The notes under the pieces: model-generated | Databases searched by the model: none | Told to the model about the DNA's origin: nothing | The model's input: the letters and a program-made list of their open reading frames with translations, nothing else | NCBI GenBank assembly: GCA_017437755.1 | Contig: JAFRXI010000034.1 | Coordinates: 1-32,460 of the forward strand | DNA length: 32,460 bases | DNA from: Bacteroidales bacterium | Lineage (GTDB): Bacteria > Bacteroidota > Bacteroidia > Bacteroidales > UBA932 | Reading direction: 5' to 3' | Translations under genes and position numbers: made by a program | Shown: one piece after another, positions 23,877-32,061 of the stretch | How the letters are laid out: each line of letters starts with the position of its first letter | Numbering within the stretch: the stretch's first letter is position 1

Positions 23877-25048
23877 CTGGCGAGTCTGTACACTGCTTCC
23901 ATGTCCTTCTGATACAATACCTTGAGGTTACCGACAGTGATGGCCCCACCGTGGCTGCACCGACGCGCGAGCTCCGATATCTCGGCATCCGTTATCTCCC
24001 GGCCCAGCAATTCGCCGATGGTAACCGGCATCCTGATGTCGCGATAGAACCGCTCCATGGCCTCGATGCCGCGGATGGCGGTACCTTCCGGATCGGAGAA
24101 GTCATTCCGTACACCCATGACGTTAACGGCAAACTGGACAAAGCGCTGGATGTTCTCCTTATATACATACCGCGCCCAGGAGGGCCAGATGGCTGTAAGG
24201 CCGGCCCCGTGGGTCACATCGAACATTCCGCTGAGTTCGTGTTCCATCTTATGGCAGGCCCAGTCGCGCTGCAGGCCGCACTCGGTGAGGCCGTTATGGG
24301 CGAGGCTGCCGCCCCACATTATCTGCGCCCTGGCCCTGTAGTCGCAAGGGTCGGCCAGAACCTTATAGGCATTGTCCTTCATGGTACGAAGCAGGGCCTC
24401 GGCGAGGCTGTCGGTAAGGTCCATGTCCATGTCGTGCGAGAAATACCGTTCCATGGTGTGCATCATGATATCCGCAACACCGGCTGCTGTCTGGTAAGGA
24501 GGCAGCGTGAATGTAAACTCGGGATTGGAAACGGTGAACCTGCAACGGCCAAGCGGGCTTGAATAGCCCCGTTTATCCTCTATGTTCGTGATTACGCAGG
24601 AGTCGCTCATCTCGCTTCCGGACGCCGGATTGGTGACCACGCAACCAACAGGCAACGCCTTTTCAGGCTTTGCCTTTCCGCAGAAGAAATCCCATACGTC
24701 ACCGTCATAAGGGACCCCGTACGCTATGGCTTTGGAGGAATCCATCACGCTCCCGCCGCCAACCGCAAGTATCATGTCCACCCCCTCCTTCCTGCACAGA
24801 GCAATCCCCTCGCGTACCAGTTCCAGACGCGGATTGGGAACAACTCCGCCCATCAGGATGTAATCGATTCCCCGGGCGGAAAGCAAGTCGCATACCTGGT
24901 CAAGCAGCCCTGACCGCCTGACGCTTCCGCCGCCGAAATGGACCAGCACCTTGTGGCCGCCGTACTTCTTCACAAGGACGGCAACCTGCCCAAGGGCATC
25001 GCGTCCAAATGCCACCTCCGTGGGAGCATAATAAGTAAAATCCTTCAT
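23873..25048 (-). CDS. Iron-containing alcohol dehydrogenase, butanol-dehydrogenase (BDH/YqhD) type
   Basis: This 391-aa protein starts MKDFTYYAPTEVAFGRDAL, the BDH-type N-terminus. It has the nucleotide motif GGGSVMDSSKAIAYG, NPASGSEMSDSCVITN, and metal-site histidines in DIMMHTMERYF and VTHGAGLTAIWPSW. It reduces aldehydes to alcohols with NAD(P)H. The frame is open to 25108, but the ATG at 25048 gives the family start and length. A 16-bp palindrome lies four bases upstream. It could reduce lactaldehyde from rhamnose breakdown, but it is on the other strand, away from rhaABD, and is not FucO-like, so that role is only a possibility. Confidence 0.92.
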   Translation of the reverse strand: MKDFTYYAPTEVAFGRDALGQVAVLVKKYGGHKVLVHFGGGSVRRSGLLDQVCDLLSARGIDYILMGGVVPNPRLELVREGIALCRKEGVDMILAVGGGSVMDSSKAIAYGVPYDGDVWDFFCGKAKPEKALPVGCVVTNPASGSEMSDSCVITNIEDKRGYSSPLGRCRFTVSNPEFTFTLPPYQTAAGVADIMMHTMERYFSHDMDMDLTDSLAEALLRTMKDNAYKVLADPCDYRARAQIMWGGSLAHNGLTECGLQRDWACHKMEHELSGMFDVTHGAGLTAIWPSWARYVYKENIQRFVQFAVNVMGVRNDFSDPEGTAIRGIEAMERFYRDIRMPVTIGELLGREITDAEISELARRCSHGGAITVGNLKVLYQKDMEAVYRLAR

Positions 25049-25052
25049 AACC

Positions 25053-25068
25053 AGATATTTAAATATCT
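25053..25068. promoter_or_regulatory. 16-bp perfect palindrome before the ADH start
   Basis: AGATATTTAAATATCT is fully self-complementary and ends four bases from the ATG at 25048, within the 5' UTR or as an operator. It contains no loop, so a DNA-binding dimer site is as likely as a hairpin. Confidence 0.4.
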
Positions 25069-25209
25069 TCATACTCGATATCCTTAGTGGAGCCATCTTC
25101 ACTGACAAGCAAATTGGTTTCAGGCGCCATCAGGATAATCTAGCACGACGGGACTTCGTATGGAAATAATTCCCTCTTCATCAATCAAAAAGTATTATCC
25201 GTTAAAATT

Positions 25210-25247
25210 GATAAAAATATTTAACAAATGCAAGGGCCGGGCCCTGC
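25210..25247 (-). terminator. Possible terminator of the antiporter gene
   Basis: On the minus strand GCAGGG and CCCTTGC pair with one bulge around a CCCGG loop (25247-25230), followed by ATTTGTTAAATATTTTT. The U-tract is interrupted, so this is weak. It lies 27 bases past the antiporter stop. Confidence 0.35.
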
Positions 25248-25274
25248 TGCGTTCCGCCAAGTCCCGATGAACTG

Positions 25275-26870
25275 CTATTTAGTCCTCAGGAGGACCAATC
25301 CATCCCCGGCGTGGAGGACGGTGTCGCCATTGGGGATGAACTCTTCCTTCCCCCTTCTTACAAGCAGGACAAGTCCTTCTCCGGCAGTTTCCCCGATGGA
25401 GCGGCCGTCGCGTTTTCCGCCTTTCTTGACCTTCTTTTCAACAAGATACGTCTCTGTATCCTCAAAGGTCTTTGTCACTACTATGGCCTTGTCGCCGCCC
25501 CTGAGCATCGTGTCGCCGTGCGGGATTATACGCTCTCCATTGCGGATCACCAGTGCCAGGAGCACGTTCCTGGGAATGTTGAGTTCCTTCACCATCTTTC
25601 CGTCCCAGTTGCTTTTGGGAGTGATGTCTATGCTGCCGAACTGTATCTGTGTCGCTTCGGAATAGTCGTTGAAGGTCTTCATGACATCTGTTTTAGCATC
25701 CACCATGTCCAGTTTGCGGGACACCCAGGGAAGGAGCGAGCCCTGCAGGGAGATGGAGATGAGGACCAGGCAGAATACGATATCGAAGAAGTCGTTTTCC
25801 AGCAGAACACTGTCGGTCATGGCCATGATGGCGAACACGATCGATGCCGCACCTCTCAGCCCCACGAATGATACGAGCGCCTGCTGCCTGAACGGATACT
25901 TCCGAAAAGGGGTCAGGATACCCATCACGGAGAGCGGCCTGGCCACAAGGGACATGAATGCAAAGATAGCCAGGGCCGGAAGGATGGCGCGGGGGAACAG
26001 TTCGGGCCGGGCCAGCAGGCCCAGCAGGAAGAAGATGAGCACCTGCATCAGCCCGGTGATACCGTCGAAGAAGTTCACCAGTGCCTTCCTCCCCTGGAAA
26101 TCGCTGTTTCCCAGCATGATGCCGACTATATATGTACTCAGGTAGCCATTCCCGCCGATAATTTCAGGCACGGCATACGACAGGACCACGACTGACAGTA
26201 TGAAAAGCGAATCGTACCCTTCCCCCTTGATATTGAAACGGTCCAGGACCCAGGATGCGAGTTTGGCGATGCCAACGCCGCACAGGGCTCCGAACGCCAG
26301 CTGGGCAAACAGCATCCAGGACACGCCCAGCGCTGTCGCCTTGCCATTCATTATACTGAGCATCAGCACAGTGAGCATATGTGCAAAGGGGTCGTTGCTG
26401 CCACTCTCCATCTCCAGCATCGGAGCGGTATTGTTCCTCAAGCCCAGCTTCTTGGACCGCAGTATTGAGAAAACGGAAGCGGCGTCGGTGGAACTCACAA
26501 CGGAACCCAGCAGGAAACTCTCCACCCATCCCCAACGCAAGGCAAAGTGGCAGAACAGTCCTGTCAGGCCTGCCGTAAGGATGACACCCAGGGACGCGAG
26601 CAGCGTCGCCTCCCGAACCACCGGCTTGGCGGTGTCCCACCTTGTGCCGAATCCACCGTAGAACATGATGAAAACCAGCGCTATGGTGCAGATGTCCTTG
26701 GCAAAGGCGTAATCATCGAAATGCAGCGGCACCAGGCCATTGTTGCCGAAGACCATTCCCAGCACGATGAACGCAAGGAGGGTCGGAATGCCGATCCGGG
26801 ATGAAACATTGTTCAGCCAGATGCACATCAGGATGATGATGGCGCCAAGGATAAGGAAAAGGGTTGTCAT
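25275..26870 (-). CDS. K+/H+ antiporter, CvrA/NhaP2 type (CPA1)
   Basis: This 531-aa protein starts MTTLFLILGAIIILMCIWLN, with about 12 membrane segments, FYGGFGTRWD and SVVSSTDAASVFSIL (the ion-site STDAA region) plus MESGSNDPFAHMLT (the ND motif of CPA1 exchangers). A cytoplasmic TrkA-C-type regulatory part follows from about residue 410 (SNWDGKMVKELNIPRN, RGGDKAIVV), with a second RCK-like stretch to the end. It exports K+ or Na+ in exchange for H+. The longer ATG at 26891 is rejected because a perfect -7 box at 26896-26903 would place the transcript start at or below it. Confidence 0.93.
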   Translation of the reverse strand: MTTLFLILGAIIILMCIWLNNVSSRIGIPTLLAFIVLGMVFGNNGLVPLHFDDYAFAKDICTIALVFIMFYGGFGTRWDTAKPVVREATLLASLGVILTAGLTGLFCHFALRWGWVESFLLGSVVSSTDAASVFSILRSKKLGLRNNTAPMLEMESGSNDPFAHMLTVLMLSIMNGKATALGVSWMLFAQLAFGALCGVGIAKLASWVLDRFNIKGEGYDSLFILSVVVLSYAVPEIIGGNGYLSTYIVGIMLGNSDFQGRKALVNFFDGITGLMQVLIFFLLGLLARPELFPRAILPALAIFAFMSLVARPLSVMGILTPFRKYPFRQQALVSFVGLRGAASIVFAIMAMTDSVLLENDFFDIVFCLVLISISLQGSLLPWVSRKLDMVDAKTDVMKTFNDYSEATQIQFGSIDITPKSNWDGKMVKELNIPRNVLLALVIRNGERIIPHGDTMLRGGDKAIVVTKTFEDTETYLVEKKVKKGGKRDGRSIGETAGEGLVLLVRRGKEEFIPNGDTVLHAGDGLVLLRTK

Positions 26871-26895
26871 TTCACAAGTCAGCAGTTGCAACCTG

Positions 26896-26903
26896 CAAAT
26901 TTA
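26896..26903 (-). promoter_or_regulatory. -7 promoter box for the antiporter gene
   Basis: The minus strand reads TAAATTTG, with a TTTC 20 bases upstream as a possible -33 element. It is 25 bases before the ATG at 26870 and decides that start. Confidence 0.55.
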
Positions 26904-27000
26904 GTAAAAATCCGATTCCTGCGAAACGATAATTTGCCCATATCCGCATTACAGGGCACGCCGGCAGTAAAGATAGTGATGCTCATTTATTAAATATTTT

Positions 27001-27013
27001 TTGATATTATCAA
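27001..27013. promoter_or_regulatory. Inverted repeat upstream of the purF-like gene
   Basis: TTGATA-T-TATCAA is a perfect 6-bp inverted repeat with a one-base centre, 51 bases before the ATG at 27065. Such a site suits a dimeric repressor; no regulator is known. Confidence 0.3.
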
Positions 27014-27064
27014 GGAAATGCTTAGATTCACGCTTCTTTTTGAAAACCGATAAAAAAGAATAAC

Positions 27065-28492
27065 ATGGGCGGGTTCTTCGGGACTATTTCAAAACGCGAA
27101 TGTGCCACCGATCTGTTTTATGGCACTGACTACAACAGCCATCTTGGCACGCGCAGGGGCGGACTGGCCACCTTTGACCCCAAGAAGGGTTTCATGAGGG
27201 GAATCCACAGTCTTGAGAATGCTTACTTCCGCAACTGCTTCCAGGACGAACTTGAAAAATTCACAGGCAACTCGGGAATAGGGGTTATCAGCGACACGGA
27301 TGCCCAGCCCATGCTGGTGAATTCACATCTCGGGCGTTTTGCCATTGTTACGGTGGCGAGGGTCAACAATGCCGATGAACTGGCCCGGAAGTGTCTTGAT
27401 GAAGGGATGTACCTTACGGAGTTCAGCAGCGGGAAAATCAATATAACCGAGCTCATTAGCCTGCTGATAGTCAAGGGAAAGGACTATGTGGAAGGGATTG
27501 AGAACGTTTACCGCGAGGTCAGGGGTTCCTGCTCCATGCTGATCCTGACGGAGGACGGGATCATCGCCGCCAGGGATTCCTGGGGACGCACCCCCATAAC
27601 GGTGGGCGTCAAGGACGGTGCAATGGCGGTGAGTTCCGAGAGTACGGCCTTTGCCAACCTCGGCTTCGAGACTTTCGCCTACCTGGGTCCGGGAGAGATA
27701 ATACGCCTTCGTGCCGACGGGATGGAGCGGCTCCGCCCGTCCAACCCACGGAAGCAGGTATGCTCCTTCCTTTGGATCTATTATGGCTTCCCCACCTCAT
27801 GTTATGACGGTAAGAATGTGGAGGAGGCGCGCTTCAATTGCGGCAGGGAGATGGGTGAGAATGACGATGTGGACGTGGATTGCGCCTGCGGCGTCCCCGA
27901 CAGCGGAATAGGGATGGCGGTTGGCTATGCCGTGGGGCGCGGGGTCCCTTATATCAGGTCCGTCGCCAAGTACACACCCACGTGGTCCAGGTCGTTCATG
28001 CCGTCATTCCAGAGCACCAGGGACCTGGTGGCAAAGATGAAACTGGTACATAACACCGCCATACTCCCCGGGAAGAAACTGCTCTTCTGCGACGACAGCA
28101 TCGTCCGCGGGACCCAGCTCCGCGACAACGCCAGGCAGCTTCACGAGTGCGGTGCAAAGGAGGTACATATGCGCATCGCGTGCCCTCCACTCGTATTCGG
28201 CTGCCCGTTCCTGAACTTTTCGGCCAGCAAGACCGAACTCGAACTTATTACCCGCAGGGTCATCCGGGACCTGGAGGGCGATATGGACCGTAACGTGGAC
28301 AAATACACCGACTCAAGTACCCCTGAATACGCCAGGATGGTAAGCGAAATAGCGCGGCAACTGAACCTTGACTCGCTGAGATTCAGCACCAGGGAAGCCG
28401 TCGTAAAGAGTATCGGCCTTCCCCGCGAGGACCTTTGCCTTCACTGCTTTGACGGATCTTCCGAATTCACCCTCCACAAGGAGAATAAATAA
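27065..28492 (+). CDS. PurF-like amidophosphoribosyltransferase paralogue lacking the catalytic cysteine
   Basis: This 475-aa protein has an Ntn-glutaminase-like domain (1 to about 230) and a phosphoribosyltransferase domain with CGVPDSGIGMAVGYA (275-289) and the PRPP loop LFCDDSIVRGTQ (340-351). Cysteines 233, 373 or 380, 458 and 461 (CLHC) match the 4Fe-4S ligands of Bacillus-type PurF. PurF normally begins Met-Cys-Gly, Cys being the glutaminase nucleophile; here it is MGGFFGTISK. The usual HNGN stretch is also replaced (VARVNNADEL). It may use free ammonia, or a different substrate or role. It has its own upstream region and lies 15 bases from a convergent gene, not in a pur operon. Confidence 0.9.
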   Translation: MGGFFGTISKRECATDLFYGTDYNSHLGTRRGGLATFDPKKGFMRGIHSLENAYFRNCFQDELEKFTGNSGIGVISDTDAQPMLVNSHLGRFAIVTVARVNNADELARKCLDEGMYLTEFSSGKINITELISLLIVKGKDYVEGIENVYREVRGSCSMLILTEDGIIAARDSWGRTPITVGVKDGAMAVSSESTAFANLGFETFAYLGPGEIIRLRADGMERLRPSNPRKQVCSFLWIYYGFPTSCYDGKNVEEARFNCGREMGENDDVDVDCACGVPDSGIGMAVGYAVGRGVPYIRSVAKYTPTWSRSFMPSFQSTRDLVAKMKLVHNTAILPGKKLLFCDDSIVRGTQLRDNARQLHECGAKEVHMRIACPPLVFGCPFLNFSASKTELELITRRVIRDLEGDMDRNVDKYTDSSTPEYARMVSEIARQLNLDSLRFSTREAVVKSIGLPREDLCLHCFDGSSEFTLHKENK

Positions 28493-28507
28493 CCGCTCCG
28501 CCGGCAG

Positions 28508-31459
28508 CTATTCCTTCACGCAGCGGACACTGCAGGCGTTGTCGCGGTAGGTGCCGTAATAAAACCAGGGTGAGACAAGCAGGTCTTGATCATAGTCATA
28601 CAGACCGGCAAAGTTTCCACCGGCGAAGTTGTTGCCTGACGCCGAGTCGTTGGGTTTGAGCGAATCCCGCCATAGGATGCCGTCGCTGCACCAGACGCGG
28701 ATGTAAGGATTGTCGCCCCGGTGTTGGAGTATGCCTTGTCCCTGAATATAGACACTGCTTCCATTCTTCGTGGGCGCACCCTGCCGGTATGCCACACTGG
28801 GATACCAGGTATTAGCGGAGCCGCAATTGACATAGACGCCATCCGTGGTCGTGCCCAGATTAGAGAAATTAGACATGAATGTCGTTCCAAAGGATGATTT
28901 CGACGGCACTTTCCAACCCGGCGGACAAGGATCGAAAATCGTTTTGGCGCCATCCCAGAAAGCGATATCCTTTTCTCCGTCCACCATCCAGGGCGTATTG
29001 TTGTAGGTGAACGGGAAATCGGTCGGATGCTGGATGGTCTCCGCCATAGTATAAAGTTGGTTCTTCGCCGTGATCGTCGCGCCGTAAACGGCAGGTTCCG
29101 TAGCGGAATATGTAGTCCTGTCCGGAGCGCTCAGGAACGGATCTTTCCGGCCCCATTGGTACAGGAGTCCATAATCGGCAGCGGGAACATCAGAAGGATT
29201 AGTCTGTACCTGGTTGTGTGATGCACCCAGGTTCCGGTTCATAAATGTTCCGCCCCCCGTATAATCATGCCCGGAGGTCAGATAATCCTCTTCAAGCCAA
29301 ATGTGCCAGCTCCAGATGATATTGCCAAAGTAATCGCGGATGGCGATGACCGCATTTCCTTCATAGATTCTCGAGCCATTGCGATTGACCGTGAAGCAGA
29401 CATAACCATCTTTATAAAAGACATCCTTGATCAGGGCATCGGCGGCAGGTGCGGTCGATGTGCCATAGCTCGCCCACAGGAGTTCCGCCTTGAAAATGCT
29501 GTTGGGATCCGTGTCCTTGCTTATGCCGGCCAAATCTGCTGCACCATTTCCCTTAACTGTCGCCGGGAACTTGTATTTGCAAAATGACGCACCGGTGCCT
29601 GTCTTCTGTACTTGATAGCAGTTCGCCGTCCCTCCGGTACTCAGATCTTGATAGACGCTTATATCTATGTCTGACGAACCGACGTCATCCCGCACACAGC
29701 GTACGGAGCAGGCCCAATAAGAGTCTTTGGCCTGCATGCTGCCGTGTATGCTTGAGGTTATATCAAAGGACCGTGAGTATGAAGAGGTCGTCGTATACAT
29801 GTAAGCGCCTTCTCCTTGATAAAAATGCTGGAGATGCCCGTGACCATAGGTACCGGCTGCCGGGAACCAGGCCGTAGCGTTTCCCAGATTGATTGTTCCT
29901 CCTTGGCCTGAAGTCCAGGTCGCCGTATTTGTGACGCCACTGAAAACGCTCGGTGCGGGAACTTTCCAACCCGGAGGACAAGGATCGAAAATGGTCTTTT
30001 CATCGCTATCCCAGGTCGCCCCGCTGATTCCTCCAGAAGAAATCATGGTCGGGTGGGCGGCCGTTCCGGCAATATCCAGGCTCCCTAATGTAATGGCCTG
30101 CCCCCGTATTCCCGCATCTACAAATGTCGGGGAACCGTTCAAATGTATGCGGGCCTTGTTCGGGAACGGATCCTTGCGGCCCCATTCGTACAACAAACCG
30201 GCATCCAGGAAATTGTATTGACTGTATTCGGTCCTTGTGGCACCGAGGTTACGGTCCATCATCACTGCATTGCTGGTCGGATAAGTTTGGGCCAGCTGAT
30301 TCAGATTGTCGCTCTCGAACCAGATATGCCAGCTCCACAAGATGTTGTTGGAAGCATCGCGGACAGCAATCAAGGCATTTCCTTCTTTAAAGGTTTCTCC
30401 CGTATCGAAGTACACATAACCATCACTGCTGTTGTACCGGACATTCTGGATTAGTTCATTCGACGCCGGCGCCGTGTCGGTCCCAAAAGTCGCCCATAAA
30501 AGAGCGGCCGAGGCTACGGAAGGGGTGGTGGCGCTGATTCCACTCAAATCCGCCATACCGTTGCCCTTGATCGTCCCACGGAATTTGTACGAATCTGCTG
30601 TAGAAACGATATAGGAATTAGCTGTTCCATTTGCACTCAGATCGATGGCATCACTGTTTATATTATTAAAACTCAATGTTATGGGCGTTATTTTACTGCG
30701 TGTGACGCTGATGGTTTTGTTCGCAACTTTCGACTGCCTGGCGCCATCGGTCGTAACGACTTTGATCCTTAAATTAGTGTAATCCCTTTGCGGGACCGAC
30801 AGATAGAAGGGCGTTGGTTCGGAGCCGATGGCGACACCGCTGCCGCAGTCCAATGTAACACCGGCTGCTGTACTTGATGTAATGGTCGCCGTATTATTAT
30901 TTATGGAGAAATAGCCACTCATCGGCTGATCTGCGGTGAGGATGATTTTACTGACAGTGATTCCACTCTGGGTTGTGCTCAGATTCAACCGGATGATGCC
31001 GCAGAGATTCTTGAAATCCAGGTTCGTGGTGGAACTGTAAGCATACATGGGGGCTTGGGCGACATTCCCGGCCACATACTGCTGTGTTGCGGGGAACTGC
31101 AAACTCATATAGCTATTATTGCGTGGAAGTGTCGCCGGATAAAAGGCCCTATAATCGGGATTCTTCGGACCGGATCCAGACGTAAGTGTGAAATTGCCGC
31201 TCGAGGTGGTGCTTTCGGTCGTAAACACACCGTATGTGCTCTGAGCTCCGAAGATCATGATCTGGTCTCCATTCTGCCAGTTGACCTCATAGCCCTGTTC
31301 ATCATTCCCCGACAGCGCCGTCTTCGTGGCCGGTTCCGTCGTCGCCGTGAACGTCGGCGAGGTGATGGTCTGACCTTCCGGTTCCGTAAGGACGGTCTCT
31401 TTGACACAGGCCGCCACGGCCACCAGGCCGAGGACGGCTAACATACTGATTCTTCTCAT
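28508..31459 (-). CDS. Large fimbrillin-like lipoprotein with two tandem FISUMP-type modules
   Basis: This 983-aa protein has signal MRRISMLAVLGLVAVAAC (lipobox VAAC). An N-terminal Mfa1/fimbrillin-like domain (about 30-265; TKTALSGNDEQGYEVNWQNG) is followed by two long modules (about 272-591 and 597-983). Each holds GNALIAVRD-type, ILWSWHIW, RNLGA, GLLYEWGRKDPF, IFDPCPPGWKVP and ACSVRCV motifs, the Fibrobacter-succinogenes-major-paralogous pattern. It is probably surface-exposed, for adhesion or ligand binding. AGGAGGG at 31467-31473 is a rare strong Shine-Dalgarno; its spacing favours the ATG at 31459 over the adjacent one at 31462. The preceding 49-aa gene overlaps this site. Confidence 0.88.
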   Translation of the reverse strand: MRRISMLAVLGLVAVAACVKETVLTEPEGQTITSPTFTATTEPATKTALSGNDEQGYEVNWQNGDQIMIFGAQSTYGVFTTESTTSSGNFTLTSGSGPKNPDYRAFYPATLPRNNSYMSLQFPATQQYVAGNVAQAPMYAYSSTTNLDFKNLCGIIRLNLSTTQSGITVSKIILTADQPMSGYFSINNNTATITSSTAAGVTLDCGSGVAIGSEPTPFYLSVPQRDYTNLRIKVVTTDGARQSKVANKTISVTRSKITPITLSFNNINSDAIDLSANGTANSYIVSTADSYKFRGTIKGNGMADLSGISATTPSVASAALLWATFGTDTAPASNELIQNVRYNSSDGYVYFDTGETFKEGNALIAVRDASNNILWSWHIWFESDNLNQLAQTYPTSNAVMMDRNLGATRTEYSQYNFLDAGLLYEWGRKDPFPNKARIHLNGSPTFVDAGIRGQAITLGSLDIAGTAAHPTMISSGGISGATWDSDEKTIFDPCPPGWKVPAPSVFSGVTNTATWTSGQGGTINLGNATAWFPAAGTYGHGHLQHFYQGEGAYMYTTTSSYSRSFDITSSIHGSMQAKDSYWACSVRCVRDDVGSSDIDISVYQDLSTGGTANCYQVQKTGTGASFCKYKFPATVKGNGAADLAGISKDTDPNSIFKAELLWASYGTSTAPAADALIKDVFYKDGYVCFTVNRNGSRIYEGNAVIAIRDYFGNIIWSWHIWLEEDYLTSGHDYTGGGTFMNRNLGASHNQVQTNPSDVPAADYGLLYQWGRKDPFLSAPDRTTYSATEPAVYGATITAKNQLYTMAETIQHPTDFPFTYNNTPWMVDGEKDIAFWDGAKTIFDPCPPGWKVPSKSSFGTTFMSNFSNLGTTTDGVYVNCGSANTWYPSVAYRQGAPTKNGSSVYIQGQGILQHRGDNPYIRVWCSDGILWRDSLKPNDSASGNNFAGGNFAGLYDYDQDLLVSPWFYYGTYRDNACSVRCVKE

Positions 31460-31471
31460 CATACCGCCCTC

Positions 31472-31621
31472 CTATGAAAAATCTGAGTCGTTATACGTAT
31501 GTTCATCGTCAACGCTGAACTTCTCGCCCCCGTTGCCTCCGGAAAACTGGAGCAGCGCGCTCTCGATAAGAACTTCATAAAGTTCGGCCTCCGGGGCCAA
31601 GTAATGCTGTTTTCGGATCAT
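31472..31621 (-). CDS. 49-aa small protein leading the surface lipoprotein gene
   Basis: The frame runs from the ATG at 31621 to TAG at 31474-31472 and encodes MIRKQHYLAPEAELYEVLIE, then SALLQFSGG and an acidic tail (VDDEHTYNDSDFS). The Tyr-x-x-Pro-Glu-x-x-x-hydrophobic pattern with a final Ser-Gly-Gly stretch resembles small genes often found just before fimbrillin or Mfa-type lipoprotein genes in Bacteroidales. It has no signal peptide. Its stop codon overlaps the Shine-Dalgarno of the lipoprotein gene, so translation is probably coupled. A promoter with both -33 and -7 elements lies upstream. The function is unknown; a leader role or a co-expressed small protein are both possible. Confidence 0.72.
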   Translation of the reverse strand: MIRKQHYLAPEAELYEVLIESALLQFSGGNGGEKFSVDDEHTYNDSDFS

Positions 31622-31673
31622 GGCCAATAACGGTTATTCGTGAATTCTAATATAAGTGCAAAACCTCAAAAGC

Positions 31674-31705
31674 CAAAGATAATTAATTGTTTACAATCTT
31701 CCAAA
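31674..31705 (-). promoter_or_regulatory. Bacteroidota promoter of the 49-aa gene / surface lipoprotein operon
   Basis: On the minus strand TTTG (31705-31702) and TATCTTTG (31681-31674) are separated by 20 bases, the standard -33/-7 arrangement. It gives a leader of about 45 bases. This is the most complete promoter in the window. Confidence 0.7.
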
Positions 31706-31787
31706 AACGTCTTGAAACCGAGTGCTTGTATCCCATCCGATGTCGCTTTTATGACAGTAAAGATATTCTGTCAGGCTTCAAGGCGTT

Positions 31788-31976
31788 TCACGTCAGAAAA
31801 GAATAATATTTCTCCTTCAATTCCGCCTTTTTCTCCTCAGTCTGATGGGTGAAGTAGTTTTTCCAGCCGGGACAGAAGTTGATATGCCATCTCCAAAGCC
31901 GGCCGAGGAAGGATTTGGGATTCTTGTCGTACTGAGCCCGGAATTTACAGGTCTCGCAGGGATAGTGTTCAGGCAT
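31788..31976 (-). CDS. Conserved small cysteine-containing protein, 62 aa
   Basis: The protein starts MPEHYPCETCKFRAQYDKNP and continues KSFLGRLWRWHINFCPGWK. The CxxC near residues 7-10, a third Cys at 35 and the aromatic core WRWHINFCPGW look like a conserved family of small proteins seen in Bacteroidota, possibly metal-binding; I know no function. The C-terminus is a charged helix. It is cytoplasmic by sequence. It lies between the surface-lipoprotein operon and the truncated FISUMP gene, on the same strand, 85 bases after the latter. Confidence 0.75.
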   Translation of the reverse strand: MPEHYPCETCKFRAQYDKNPKSFLGRLWRWHINFCPGWKNYFTHQTEEKKAELKEKYYSFLT

Positions 31977-32061
31977 TGTGTAATTAATTGTTTGGAACTA
32001 TATACGGTAGACTCCTACAGATGTTGGTGAAAACGGGTAGTCGTGAGAATCATAAGCATTA

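Noticed and set aside
31752-31773. TGACAG/CTGTCA hairpin as terminator of the 62-aa gene
   Set aside because: The loop is ten bases and no U-run follows on the minus strand.
31640-31852. 70-aa plus-strand frame
   Set aside because: It overlaps the promoter of the 49-aa gene and the end of the 62-aa gene, and looks random.
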